This document shows, piece by piece, positions 35,456 to 44,099 of a stretch of DNA of 64,000 nt (within the stretch, counting starts at the first letter, position 1; the number at the start of each line of letters is the position of its first letter). A program made the position numbers and the translations under genes. The notes beneath the pieces were generated by a model, which saw nothing but the letters and a program-made list of their open reading frames with translations, had not been told where the DNA came from and ran no database searches. Source of the stretch: Burkholderiales bacterium RIFOXYD12_FULL_59_19 (GTDB lineage: Bacteria; Pseudomonadota; Gammaproteobacteria; Burkholderiales; Burkholderiaceae_C). The stretch covers positions 1-64,000 of the forward strand of contig MESQ01000017.1 of NCBI GenBank assembly GCA_001771065.1, given 5' to 3'.

Positions 35456-35860
35456 ATGAAATCTACCTTTCGAAACCTGACCTTTTGTTTATTTGCTGCG
35501 GCCTGCATGGCGGGCATCGCGGGCCTGACCGCTTGTGGCGGAAAAACAGCCGAGGAAAAGATCGCCCAGCAAGTCACAGAAAACGTCCATGCGCTCACGT
35601 CTGACGAGCGCCCGCTGGCACAAACCAATGCGAAAGCCTTCTTTGAAAAAGAATTTCCCGTGCAAACCAAAGACGGGTCTCTGACCAAAGAGCGCGGCTC
35701 GTTTCTGGAATGCCGCCCCAGCGACAGCAACTTCAACGGACTGGTCACCTGCAAAGGGCTGGTGCCGCAACTGGCCGGCGGCTTCAAGGAGATCACGCGG
35801 TATTGCGGCTACCGAAAAGAGCTGGTGGGCTGCAGTGACGAAGACACCGTAGCCAAATAA
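35456..35860 (+). CDS. Phage lipoprotein, unknown
   Basis: 134 aa. A lipoprotein signal (lipobox GLTACGG) is followed by a charged soluble domain with four Cys. Transcribed rightward, against the neighbouring lysis genes, so it may be a cargo (moron) gene expressed from the palindrome region. Function unknown. Confidence 0.6.
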   Translation: MKSTFRNLTFCLFAAACMAGIAGLTACGGKTAEEKIAQQVTENVHALTSDERPLAQTNAKAFFEKEFPVQTKDGSLTKERGSFLECRPSDSNFNGLVTCKGLVPQLAGGFKEITRYCGYRKELVGCSDEDTVAK

Positions 35861-35861
35861 C

Positions 35862-36104
35862 ATGCTGCTGCTCAACATCTCCATGGTGTTGATCCTGGCT
35901 GCTGGCTGCTACCTGGCCGGGGTCATCACCCTGCCAGTGTGGCGGCACTGGCGCAAATCAAATCGCTACGCGCCTGAAAAAGAGATGCAGAAAACTGACC
36001 CTGCAGAAACGCCAGCAGCATGCGATTGTCACAGCATGGGTCATCCAGAACAATGCGCTGAGCAAGCCGGTTGCCGCTGGCTTGCGAAGTTAAAGCGGTT
36101 GTAA
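35862..36104 (+). CDS. Small membrane protein, unknown
   Basis: 80 aa, starting 2 bases after the lipoprotein stop. An N-terminal transmembrane helix (ISMVLILAAGCYLAGVITL) and a Cys-rich C-terminal part with CDCHSMGHPEQC and GCRW, which could hold metal. Probably in one operon with the lipoprotein. Confidence 0.5.
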   Translation: MLLLNISMVLILAAGCYLAGVITLPVWRHWRKSNRYAPEKEMQKTDPAETPAACDCHSMGHPEQCAEQAGCRWLAKLKRL

Positions 36105-36106
36105 GA

Positions 36107-36199
36107 ATGATTCTGCTCGGCATCTTCCTGTGGGCGCTGATGGCTGATCATCCATTTGTTGCCATCTTGATCCTGTTGCACATGGTGCTTGCAGATTAA
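36107..36199 (+). CDS. Very small hydrophobic protein (30 aa), tentative
   Basis: Starts three bases after the preceding stop and encodes a single hydrophobic segment (MILLGIFLWALMADHPF, then VAILILLHMVLAD). Spacing and composition suggest a real small membrane peptide at the end of the three-gene rightward unit, but there is no homology support. Confidence 0.35.
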   Translation: MILLGIFLWALMADHPFVAILILLHMVLAD

Positions 36200-36203
36200 A
36201 GCC

Positions 36204-36716
36204 TCAGGCTTGCAATGACTTCGACGCATCCATCACCGCCACCTCAAGCTGGTTCAACACATCGCGCCAGGCAGTTACCGCATCGGCGCTTAAATTTTTC
36301 TCGTACCGGATCACCATCTCGGCACGGGCTGTGGCCTGGTAAAAATCCTTTGCCAAGGGCCGCACGTCGTGCAAACCAATCAAGGCAACGCAATAAGCTT
36401 GCGCAGCAGCGCTTGCGGCTGAATCTGATTCGGCTGGTCTTGGGGCTATCGGACTCGCCCCAGCCGTGCGCAAATCCAACTCATCACGAATCAGGTTTTG
36501 CGCCCGCAACACATGCGCCCACAACTCCCGCAGCCTGGCCTCGCGCAGCTCACACATTCTCTTGGCCTCGCTTCGTTGCCATTGCAACGCTTCTGTCTGC
36601 GCTGTACGGTCTGCTAGTTTGGCGGCTGCTGACGTGGCTAAGATTTGGGTCATAAGCGCAGCCACCAACGCCCCACCGGCACTGATCAACGCCACCCATA
36701 CAAGCTCATTGCTCAT
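36204..36716 (-). CDS. Hypothetical membrane-anchored phage protein
   Basis: 170 aa. An N-terminal transmembrane helix (WVALISAGGALVAALMTQIL) is followed by a soluble helical part rich in Arg/Glu (coiled-coil-like ALQWQRSEAKRMCELREARLRE). No family recognised. Convergent with the small rightward unit. Confidence 0.5.
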   Translation of the reverse strand: MSNELVWVALISAGGALVAALMTQILATSAAAKLADRTAQTEALQWQRSEAKRMCELREARLRELWAHVLRAQNLIRDELDLRTAGASPIAPRPAESDSAASAAAQAYCVALIGLHDVRPLAKDFYQATARAEMVIRYEKNLSADAVTAWRDVLNQLEVAVMDASKSLQA

Positions 36717-36742
36717 TGCATCACTTCCTGGTTAAAAACTTC

Positions 36743-37369
36743 TTATCGCTTCGCACAGGCCTTTGCTTGTGCGAACACTGGTTTGAATCCAACCATCGAC
36801 ATGGGTGGCGTGTCATGCAATTGGTCATATGGCCAAAATCGCAGACGCATCCTGAGTTGGCTTCCGGTTTCCAGTTGCGAGAGCAGGGCCGGTGTTGATG
36901 CGTCGGAAAATCCGACCGCATGGGCGTTAATTTTTTGATTGAACGGTGTGAACTCTTTCTCGTCCACCTTGACCCCCATGTCGCTAATGTCGTTGTGAAA
37001 TAAGCTGCTGGAGGCCTCGGAGGTGCGAGCTGTAAGCGCTACTGACCCAGCGGAATTCATGGCGATTTGAAACCATACGTGCGCAAATCCACTGTTGTTT
37101 CCACGATACCCAGTCGAGATGATGGGAGAGACAACAAAGCAGAACTCGCGCCCGGTCATTGAATCTTTATTTTCCGAGAATCGCCATGCTTCGGCCGTGT
37201 TGCCCGTGTTGCCCCACGTTTTTACCTGCTCTGCTACCTTGCTTGCATTGGCACATGGCGCATCCTGAAACGCCACCTTGCCATCGGCCCCGGTGCATTT
37301 GTTGATGGCCCAGGCCGGGGCGCACAGGACGGCCAGCAGGGCAACGATGACGAGTGGATATGGCTTCAT
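36743..37369 (-). CDS. Exported protein with DUF4124-like N-terminus
   Basis: 208 aa with a signal peptide ending CAPAWA. The first mature residues INKCTGADGKVAFQDAPCANA match the short DUF4124 motif of periplasmic proteins. The remainder is unrecognised. Probably a host-modifying cargo gene of the prophage. Confidence 0.55.
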   Translation of the reverse strand: MKPYPLVIVALLAVLCAPAWAINKCTGADGKVAFQDAPCANASKVAEQVKTWGNTGNTAEAWRFSENKDSMTGREFCFVVSPIISTGYRGNNSGFAHVWFQIAMNSAGSVALTARTSEASSSLFHNDISDMGVKVDEKEFTPFNQKINAHAVGFSDASTPALLSQLETGSQLRMRLRFWPYDQLHDTPPMSMVGFKPVFAQAKACAKR

Positions 37370-37398
37370 GATTTCTCCCTGGTTGTTGAGTGTTGTCG

Positions 37399-38076
37399 TT
37401 AGCGCTTTTTCAGGTAATTCGTCATTGCATCGGCGCCTTTGGCCTTGGCCGCTTCCCAGGCAATAAATTTGGCTTTACGGTCAATTTCCGAAATGGCACG
37501 GAGCTGCAGATTGATGTCGGCCTGGTGGCGCTGCAGCTGCTCGTGTTTTGTCTGTAAGTCAGCACGTTTGGCCCGCTTGCAGATCAGCGCGGCGTCGGCG
37601 TGCACGCGCGAGCGCCAACCCGCCAGTTGGCATTCAATGACGCTGGCTGGCTGGTGGCCAAACAGCGCCTGCGCCCACGACTGACTGTGATCGAGCAGCC
37701 ACTGAATCTCAAGCATGGCCTCGTCAAACAAGCCCGCTGCCTGTAGGAACTTGGCCAGACGTGTATCGGCATACTCGCTGCCGCACAGTGCTTTTGCCTG
37801 TTGCAGAACAGCCACCGCCGATGCCATGTCCCCCGCCTTTTTGTAAGCGGTGGCCTGCTTGTTCAAGCGGGAGTACTCGCTCTCTTCAAACTTATTGCCC
37901 AACTCCACTCCATTGTTTTGTGTCGCATCTGCCGTCAAAGCGCTCGGGGCACGTCGCCCCATCACCTGTCGCCGAAGCATCTGGCGATGTTCTTGCCTTT
38001 TCTGATCAAAGCGGTAAACACCCATTGCCACGCCAACCACAACACACATAAACACGAAGAAGATGGCAACATTCAT
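37399..38076 (-). CDS. Hypothetical membrane protein with helical repeats
   Basis: 225 aa. An N-terminal transmembrane helix, a TPR-like segment (RLNKQATAYKKAGDMASAVAVLQQAKAL ... RLAKFLQAAGLFDEAMLE, given here in parts) and a C-terminal coiled coil. No recognised function. Confidence 0.5.
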   Translation of the reverse strand: MNVAIFFVFMCVVVGVAMGVYRFDQKRQEHRQMLRRQVMGRRAPSALTADATQNNGVELGNKFEESEYSRLNKQATAYKKAGDMASAVAVLQQAKALCGSEYADTRLAKFLQAAGLFDEAMLEIQWLLDHSQSWAQALFGHQPASVIECQLAGWRSRVHADAALICKRAKRADLQTKHEQLQRHQADINLQLRAISEIDRKAKFIAWEAAKAKGADAMTNYLKKR

Positions 38077-38102
38077 GGCAAGTACTCCTACAGGTTAAAA
38101 CT

Positions 38103-38513
38103 TCAAACCCCCGCAGCCCGGCGCACGTCGAGCACATGCCCGCGCAGCTGGTGCAGCTCACGCGGTTCCAGGTCCAGCACCAGGCTGGTGCCAAACTCAT
38201 AACGCATCCAAATCAACACATCCACCCGCACCGCCTTGGGCAGCGGGCGCATCAGGGCCAGCACCTCGCGCTGGGCGGGCGTCACGTCGCGCTTGGGAGG
38301 CTTGCGCTGCCTGCCTTGACGCGCTGGAGGCGCGGGGGGCGCCTGTAGCGCAAACGCCTGCTCTGACAGCTGCAACACCACCGGACCATGGGCATGCAGC
38401 GTGTGCTGGTGGGTATGACTGTGTTGGTGCGTGTGGTGGTTGACGGTGTTGTGGTTGCCGTGGATCTGCACCGCGCCTGCGCCCGAGTTCTCTTGTTTTT
38501 GTACATCCCTCAT
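38103..38513 (-). CDS. His-rich phage protein following the repressor
   Basis: 136 aa. The N-terminal motif GAVQIHGNHNTVNHH runs into a His/Thr/Gln-rich stretch (HTHQHSHTHQHTLHAHG), then a proline-rich linker and a helical C-terminal domain (AQREVLALMRPLPKAVRVDVLIWM). The GAVQIxGxxNTV motif also occurs at the C-terminus of the upstream repressor. Function unknown; perhaps a regulator partner. Confidence 0.5.
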   Translation of the reverse strand: MRDVQKQENSGAGAVQIHGNHNTVNHHTHQHSHTHQHTLHAHGPVVLQLSEQAFALQAPPAPPARQGRQRKPPKRDVTPAQREVLALMRPLPKAVRVDVLIWMRYEFGTSLVLDLEPRELHQLRGHVLDVRRAAGV

Positions 38514-38536
38514 TGCTTAAAACTCCCTTGGTTGAA

Positions 38537-39163
38537 TTACTTTTTACGGTGTGACAGCACCGTGTTGCCTGACCCTCTGACTTGTATGGCACCTGGTGCC
38601 GTGTTGACCTGGTTGTGGCTGCTCGCTGACGGGCTGGGTGGGCTGGCGCCCGTGGGGGCAGCCATGTCCGCCGACAGCAGACCGGCCGTTTTGATCAATA
38701 GGCCTTTTGATTCTGGAGGGCAGCGGCGGTAGCAGTCCAGCAGCACTTGCTCGTCTGGTGGGGGCTTGTGCCGCAGCACCTCAAGTGCGCTCTGCACCAT
38801 CGCCAGATTGCCAGCAGCCACACCCGTGGCAATGTCGCGCGCAGCCTGCGCGTCATCACCTTTCAGCCCCAAATCAAGCACCCGCGCACTGCTCAGCTTG
38901 AGTTGCGTGAGCACAGCGCCCAGTTGCTCGCCGCCGTGCGGGTTGAACATGGCCCCGGTGCCAGTGGCCAGCCAGTGGGCGTTGAGGTTGAGCGTCTGCA
39001 CCAGACGTCGGGTTTCGTCGGGGTCGAACTTTTTTACCTTGCCTGAGGTGAGGCTTTTGACCCTGTCCAAAGTAACGCCGAGAACGTCCGCCAAGTCCTT
39101 TTGCTTGAGTCCGCATTCCTGCATCAAATTTTTCAATAGTGAAGAAATAAGTGAAATATTCAT
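38537..39163 (-). CDS. Phage repressor, XRE-type helix-turn-helix
   Basis: 208 aa. N-terminal HTH (LMQECGLKQKDLADVLGVTLDRVKSLTSGK, shown in parts), then NAHWLATGTGAMF, a feature of Mu-like and BcepMu-like repressors. A linker region and the C-terminal GAIQVRGSGNTVLSH follow. Divergent from the early operon with operator-like repeats overlapping its start. Expected to maintain lysogeny. Confidence 0.78.
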   Translation of the reverse strand: MNISLISSLLKNLMQECGLKQKDLADVLGVTLDRVKSLTSGKVKKFDPDETRRLVQTLNLNAHWLATGTGAMFNPHGGEQLGAVLTQLKLSSARVLDLGLKGDDAQAARDIATGVAAGNLAMVQSALEVLRHKPPPDEQVLLDCYRRCPPESKGLLIKTAGLLSADMAAPTGASPPSPSASSHNQVNTAPGAIQVRGSGNTVLSHRKK

Positions 39164-39192
39164 AAAAAACTTTACAAGTGGAATATTTCCAC
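39138..39192. promoter_or_regulatory. Operator region between repressor and early genes
   Basis: Three direct repeats: AGTGAAGAAATA (39138), AGTGAAATATTC (39150) and AGTGGAATATTT (39177). The last forms a dyad GTGGAA-TAT-TTCCAC (39178-39192). The repressor start codon lies inside this block, so repressor autoregulation and early-promoter control are both likely. Confidence 0.6.
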
Positions 39193-39255
39193 CTTAGAAT
39201 CCATTACATCAAGCCGAATCAATTATGCATCTCACCACCGACTAGGAGTCACCCC

Positions 39256-39450
39256 ATGAGCGTATCACCCGTCATCTCTGCCGACCAACTCAAAGCCAAC
39301 TTCGCCCGCGAGGGCAAAACCTTCAGCGGCTGGGCCGAAGCCCGTGGCTATCGCCGCGAAGACGTGTACCGCGTCATCAACGGCCTGACCCGCTGCCGTC
39401 GCGGCAAGGTGCACCAGATCGCCGTCGAACTCGGCCTCAAAGCAGCCTGA
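39256..39450 (+). CDS. BcepMu gp16-family early DNA-binding protein
   Basis: 64 aa. The sequence ADQLKANFAREGKTFSGWAEARGYRRE with DVYRVINGL and RGKVHQIAVELGLK matches the small phage-associated family first named from BcepMu gp16. First early gene; position equals Ner in Mu, so it probably tunes the lysis-lysogeny switch. AGGAG at 39244 sets the start. Confidence 0.82.
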   Translation: MSVSPVISADQLKANFAREGKTFSGWAEARGYRREDVYRVINGLTRCRRGKVHQIAVELGLKAA

Positions 39451-39481
39451 CCCTTTCCCTAAATTTACCCAGGAGCCCACC

Positions 39482-39922
39482 ATGCACACGCTGTTTTCGA
39501 TGCCAGGCTATAGCAAGCCAACGGGCGTGTACCAAATGCCTTGTTCGTTTGTGGTCACCAGCTACGTGACAGCACCAGAACTGGCTGCCATACGCCTGCA
39601 GGACATTGATTGGGCGATCAACGTGATTGAAGGCGTGCGTACCCAGTGGCAGGACGCGAGCCTCACCACCGGACAGGCATTGAAAGCGCTCACGAATGGG
39701 ACCGGGCATTTGCATGTCGATGGCCAAGTACATAGCAGGGTACATGCCGATCTGATCTTGTTGCAAGAAGCCCACCCGCCGCTGGCTAAGAAATTGCGCG
39801 TTGCCATGGCGAAGTTGCAAGCGGTCGCCAATGACTTTCGCAACCACGACCTGTGCGGGTACCCAAGAAAAACCCGTGGCAGCCCGCGTAAAGACCGCAC
39901 CCCTGACGCTGCGACTGTTTAA
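39482..39922 (+). CDS. Hypothetical early phage protein
   Basis: 146 aa, soluble, basic C-terminus (PRKTRGSPRKDRT). Within the rightward early operon; no recognised family. Confidence 0.45.
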   Translation: MHTLFSMPGYSKPTGVYQMPCSFVVTSYVTAPELAAIRLQDIDWAINVIEGVRTQWQDASLTTGQALKALTNGTGHLHVDGQVHSRVHADLILLQEAHPPLAKKLRVAMAKLQAVANDFRNHDLCGYPRKTRGSPRKDRTPDAATV

Positions 39923-39943
39923 CCCACCACCCCGGAGATCACC

Positions 39944-40693
39944 ATGACCAAAACCACCCAACTCATGCAAGCCTTTGCCTTTGACAGCCACGCCGTGCGT
40001 GTGGTGCAGATCGACGGCCAGCCCTGGTTTGTCGCCAGGGATATTTGCGAATGCCTTGGCATTGACAGAACGGCAATACGTCGACTCGATGACGATGAAA
40101 GGGGTGTGCATCTTTTGCACACCACTTCGGGTGATCAAGAGATGGCCGTTATCAACGAATCGGGCCTGTACACCTTGATTCTGCGTTCCAACGGTGCCAC
40201 CACCCCCGGCACCCCAGCCCACACCTTCCGCAAGTGGGTCACTGCCGAGGTGCTGCCCGCCATGCGTCAAACCGGGCGTTACGCCATGCCGGATGCAGCC
40301 CTGGTGCCAGATGACAAACTCGCCCAGCTCCTGGCCGGGGTCGAGAAGCTGCTGGCCGTGCTGCCCGCCATGATGGACGTGCTCACCCAAATGGCCAGCG
40401 CCATGCCCAAGATGCTGGCGGCCACCCACCCCCAGCGCGGCAAGCCCACGCGCCGACGCATGCACATGGAAGACGTGGGGCACATCCAGGCGCTGCGGGC
40501 CAAGGGCTACACGCTGGATGACCTGGTGCTTGAGACCGAGTTCAGCCAAAGCCAGTGCTGGAGCGTGATCAGCGGGCGCTACAAGGTGCTTGACAGTGGC
40601 CGCGTGAGCATTGACCTGCGCAGCGACGCGGCCCGCGCGGCAGATGCAGCGGCCAAGGCCGAGCGTGCCCAAGCCCCGGAAACTGCTGCATGA
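39944..40693 (+). CDS. BRO-N domain antirepressor-like protein
   Basis: 249 aa. The N-terminal BRO-N/prophage antirepressor domain (FAFDSHAVRVV, GQPWFVARDICECLGI, INESGLYTLILRS, FRKWVTAEVLPAMRQTG) is followed by a C-terminal part with an HTH-like segment (GYTLDDLVLETEFSQSQCWSVISGRY in parts). Probably counteracts the repressor or modulates early transcription. Confidence 0.82.
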   Translation: MTKTTQLMQAFAFDSHAVRVVQIDGQPWFVARDICECLGIDRTAIRRLDDDERGVHLLHTTSGDQEMAVINESGLYTLILRSNGATTPGTPAHTFRKWVTAEVLPAMRQTGRYAMPDAALVPDDKLAQLLAGVEKLLAVLPAMMDVLTQMASAMPKMLAATHPQRGKPTRRRMHMEDVGHIQALRAKGYTLDDLVLETEFSQSQCWSVISGRYKVLDSGRVSIDLRSDAARAADAAAKAERAQAPETAA

Positions 40694-40983
40694 AAAACCC
40701 CCACTTCACCCCCCTTGATGCCGCTGCCATTGAGGCCGGCCTGCGCAGCGCCGCTGCCGACCCCGACCGCATGAGTTCAGACGAAATTAGCCTGGCCCTG
40801 GCGCACAAGGTGCCAGACATGGCACGCGGCTTTGCCATTTGCACCACGTACGGTGCCATTGGCATACCGCCGGGCCGCATGGCCGACAAGCTGGCCCGTG
40901 CCGTGACGGTGGCCCTGCAGTGCGAGCTGCTGGCCGCCACCAAGCGTGCCGAGTTTGCCAAAGGGGCACACCATGGCTGCTGA
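40690..40983 (+). CDS. Hypothetical early phage protein
   Basis: 97 aa, overlapping both neighbours (ATGA at the start). Helical and Ala-rich; no family recognised. Confidence 0.45.
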   Translation: MKNPHFTPLDAAAIEAGLRSAAADPDRMSSDEISLALAHKVPDMARGFAICTTYGAIGIPPGRMADKLARAVTVALQCELLAATKRAEFAKGAHHGC

Positions 40984-41287
40984 AAAAACGCCATCACTCC
41001 CAAGCCACACCAAAAAGACCTGCGAACTGTTTCGCCTGCTGGCGGGCTATGACCATGTGGGCCTTGCGCCGGGTGAAATTGCCAAGGCACTGGGCGTGGG
41101 TGCACCGTGGGTCAGTGTGAACCTGCCACTGCTGGCTGAACTCGATTTTGTTGAACGCATTCCAGACACACCACGCTGGCGGCTGGGGGTCACATTCATC
41201 CGCATTGCCAACACCGCGTTCAGCGCCAACGCCGATGCGCAGGGCGCGCTGCAACAGCGCATGCGCAACATGAGCACATCTTTCTAA
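40973..41287 (+). CDS. Winged-helix (IclR/MarR-like) DNA-binding protein
   Basis: 104 aa. A winged-helix fold is suggested by CELFRLLAGYDHVGLAPGEIAKALGV, then VSVNLPLLAELDFVERIPDTP and RWRLG. Translation from Met 40973 inside the end of the previous gene. Probable early transcription regulator. Confidence 0.6.
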   Translation: MAAEKTPSLPSHTKKTCELFRLLAGYDHVGLAPGEIAKALGVGAPWVSVNLPLLAELDFVERIPDTPRWRLGVTFIRIANTAFSANADAQGALQQRMRNMSTSF

Positions 41288-41311
41288 ACCAACGTATCTC
41301 AAGAGGAAACC

Positions 41312-42268
41312 ATGTCAAAAAAAGCCAGCGCCACCCCACCGGTCATCGAAGCCCCGCTGAATGAAGTGGTGGTAGCCGCCAATGCAGACGCACGCCAGCA
41401 GCTTGAGGTAATCACCCTGCAAGACCAGCATGACCTCAGTATGCTGGCTACCCAGTTGGGCTATGAAGGCAGCCTGACTGTGGGCGCGATTGAAGACGAG
41501 ATTCGGTTCTACCAGCAGCGCACCGTGGAGTGCTTGCTGGAAACCGGCAAGCGCCTGCTGCTGCTCAAGCAAATGACACCGCATGGTGAATTTGCGAACC
41601 GTGTCGAAATGCTTGGCTTTGCCGAACGCACTGCGCGGCGCTTCATGCAGGCCGCCCATAAAGCAGGCAAATCGGCCACTGTGGCCGTTTTGGCAGGGCG
41701 TTCCAAGAACCAAAAAGCCTTCCTGGAGCTGATCACCCACGACGATGACGTGATCGACAACCTGGCCGAGATGGACAACTTTGACCGCATGAGTGCCAGC
41801 CAGCTGCGTGAAGCCGCCCGTCAGCTCAAAAAAGACAGCGAGTTTGAGGCAGAAAAGCGCACCAAAGCAGAAACCGAGCGCGACGCTGCCGAGAAGAAGC
41901 TGCGCGGCAACCGCCCGGTGATGGTGCCGCTGGATGAGCGCATCACCCCCTTTCAGGTGGAAATCACCGAACGCCAAAGCCTTTTAGAAAAGTGCCTCAT
42001 GGCACACCACCAGGCCGTGGCCGCGCTTGACAGCTGGCACACCGCCGAAGTCACCGCCCAGCCAGACTACGACCCCGAGCGCTATGCTCCCCTGCCCGAT
42101 GCTGCCCGCGCCGTGCTGATGCACCTGGTAGATGCCACCGAGCGCACCGCCAGCCTGGTGGGTGCATTACAAGCCAAGATGGACGAACTGTGGGGCACAG
42201 ACATTGCCGCCGCCCGCCAATACCTGATGCGTGAGACCGGCACCCCTGCCGGGGCACAAAGTGAGTGA
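41312..42268 (+). CDS. DUF3102-like phage protein
   Basis: 318 aa. The central part (ECLLETGKRLLLLKQMTPHGEFANRVE, in parts, and ERTARRFMQAA) fits the DUF3102 family found before BcepMu-type transposase genes. A coiled-coil segment rich in Lys/Glu/Ala follows (EAEKRTKAETERDAAEKKL). Function unknown; in the transposition operon. Confidence 0.65.
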   Translation: MSKKASATPPVIEAPLNEVVVAANADARQQLEVITLQDQHDLSMLATQLGYEGSLTVGAIEDEIRFYQQRTVECLLETGKRLLLLKQMTPHGEFANRVEMLGFAERTARRFMQAAHKAGKSATVAVLAGRSKNQKAFLELITHDDDVIDNLAEMDNFDRMSASQLREAARQLKKDSEFEAEKRTKAETERDAAEKKLRGNRPVMVPLDERITPFQVEITERQSLLEKCLMAHHQAVAALDSWHTAEVTAQPDYDPERYAPLPDAARAVLMHLVDATERTASLVGALQAKMDELWGTDIAAARQYLMRETGTPAGAQSE

Positions 42269-42284
42269 GCTGGAGGCGGATACC

Positions 42285-44093
42285 ATGGCACTCGACCCAA
42301 AAATCACCGCCTACCTGCGCACCCTGGGTCAGCGGCTTGACGCTGCCCCCAGTGGCTGCACAGCCATGGTGCTTGATGCGGCTGATTTTTTAAAGTGGTC
42401 GCCCCAAACCGTGTACCGCCAGCTTAAAAACGCTGTGGGCTGGAGCCCGGTCAACGCCAACGGCAAGCCCCGCAAACCCCGCTCAGACAAGGGCACTACC
42501 AGCGTGGCTGAGGAATCACTCACCCTGCTGGGCGCCACCCAGCGCGAGGTGGTGCGCGAAAACGGCAAACAAACCCTGCACACCCCGGCCGCGCGCGGCA
42601 TGCTGCAGCAAAACGGCTACGCCTTTGGCGTCAGCAACGGCCAGCTCAACAGTCTGCTGCGTGCCCGCCGCCTGAACGTAGCCGCCCAGCAGGTGGCCCG
42701 CCCGGTGCAGGCCCTGCGTGCGCCACACCCAAACCACACCCATGAGGTAGACCCCAGCCTGTGCCTGGTGTACTACCTGCGCGGCAAGCAATACATCATT
42801 CGTGATGACCAGCTCTACAAAAACAAGTTAGACAAGCTGGCTGATGTCAAGTTCAAATGCTGGCGTTACGTGCTGTACGACAAGGCCAGCGGTACCCTTG
42901 TGCCATGGTACTGCGAGGCTGCTGGCGAAACCCAGCACAACTTGTTTGAATTCTTGTTGTATGCCTGGGGCCAGCAGCCTGGCCGTTTGATGCACGGCGT
43001 GCCGCTGTACATGCTGTGGGATAAAGGCAGCGCCAACCAGGCTGATGCGGTCAAGAACGCATTGACGGCCATGGGTGTTACCCCCTTGACGCATGAAGCC
43101 GGCAACGCCCGCGCCAAAGGCGGCGTAGAGAATGGCAACAACCTGGTAGAAACCCAGTTTGAGTCCCGCCTGCGCTTTGAGCCCGTGGCTGACGTAGCCG
43201 CCCTGAATGCCGCAGCCCAGGCCTGGGCCAATGCCTACAACGCCAACCTGATACCCGGCCAAGACACCCGCCTGCGCCGCGCTGGCCTGCCCGTGCCAAC
43301 CGCCCGCTATGACCTGTGGCAGCTCATAGATGCCGCCACCCAGTTGCGCATATTGCCCCCGCCCGACGTGTGCCGCGCCATGATGGCCGCTAAAGCCGAA
43401 GACCGCAAGGTCAAGCCAGACCTGTCTATTACCTTCAAACACCCACAGGCCGAGCGCACGGCGGTCTACATGCTGCGCGGCCTGCCAGGCATCAATGTCG
43501 GCGACACCGTGCAAGCCCGCGCCATGGTCTATGGCGACTGCGCCGTGCAGGTGCAAGTGCCCCGCTATGACGGTGCCATGCTCACCTACAAAGTAGAGCC
43601 CGAGCGCGCCTTTGATGCATTCGGCCAGCACCTGGATGCCGCCGAGATTGGGCTGGAATACAAGCGCACCACCAAGACCGATGCCGAGCACGTGGCCACC
43701 GCCATGGATGCACTGGCCTACCCGGGCATGACGGCTGACGAGGTGACTGCCGCACGCCAAAAACGCAGCACCCCGTTTGAGGGAAAGATCGTTTCCCACG
43801 GCTACCTGAAAGCGGTGGAACAACCCACCTATTTGCAGCGCCCAGGCAGCGCCATAGAGACCCCAGCGCACCTGACCCCCCAGGTGGCGCTGCTGGACGC
43901 CACCGCCGCCATGTTGCGCATTGTCAATGCCATTGGCCGCTACCTCACCGCCGACGAACACGCCTTTTTGTCAGCCCGCTATGCCGGTGGTGTGCCAGAA
44001 GACCAGATCACCACGCTGGTGGCCCAGTTCAGCGCACCGCTTGAGCGCGAGCCGATGCGGGCCGTGGGCGGCTTGCGTGCGGTAGGGGGGTGA
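42285..44093 (+). CDS. DDE transposase (BcepMu/TniA-type, MuA role)
   Basis: 602 aa. RNase H-like catalytic core with Asp156 (HEVDPSL), Asp246 (LWDKGSANQ) and Glu282 (GGVENGNNL), a D-D-x35-E arrangement as in TniA/TnsB/MuA transposases. An N-terminal HTH region (KWSPQTVYRQLKNAVGW) and a C-terminal beta-barrel-like part flank the core. Inserts and replicates the prophage by transposition. GGAGG upstream decides the start; it overlaps the preceding stop region by no bases. Confidence 0.92.
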   Translation: MALDPKITAYLRTLGQRLDAAPSGCTAMVLDAADFLKWSPQTVYRQLKNAVGWSPVNANGKPRKPRSDKGTTSVAEESLTLLGATQREVVRENGKQTLHTPAARGMLQQNGYAFGVSNGQLNSLLRARRLNVAAQQVARPVQALRAPHPNHTHEVDPSLCLVYYLRGKQYIIRDDQLYKNKLDKLADVKFKCWRYVLYDKASGTLVPWYCEAAGETQHNLFEFLLYAWGQQPGRLMHGVPLYMLWDKGSANQADAVKNALTAMGVTPLTHEAGNARAKGGVENGNNLVETQFESRLRFEPVADVAALNAAAQAWANAYNANLIPGQDTRLRRAGLPVPTARYDLWQLIDAATQLRILPPPDVCRAMMAAKAEDRKVKPDLSITFKHPQAERTAVYMLRGLPGINVGDTVQARAMVYGDCAVQVQVPRYDGAMLTYKVEPERAFDAFGQHLDAAEIGLEYKRTTKTDAEHVATAMDALAYPGMTADEVTAARQKRSTPFEGKIVSHGYLKAVEQPTYLQRPGSAIETPAHLTPQVALLDATAAMLRIVNAIGRYLTADEHAFLSARYAGGVPEDQITTLVAQFSAPLEREPMRAVGGLRAVGG

Positions 44094-44099
44094 GCAGCC

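Noticed and set aside
42828..43961. 377-residue minus-strand frame opposite the transposase
   Set aside because: Gly/His-rich composition typical of antisense frames; the sense strand has the complete D-D-E triad.
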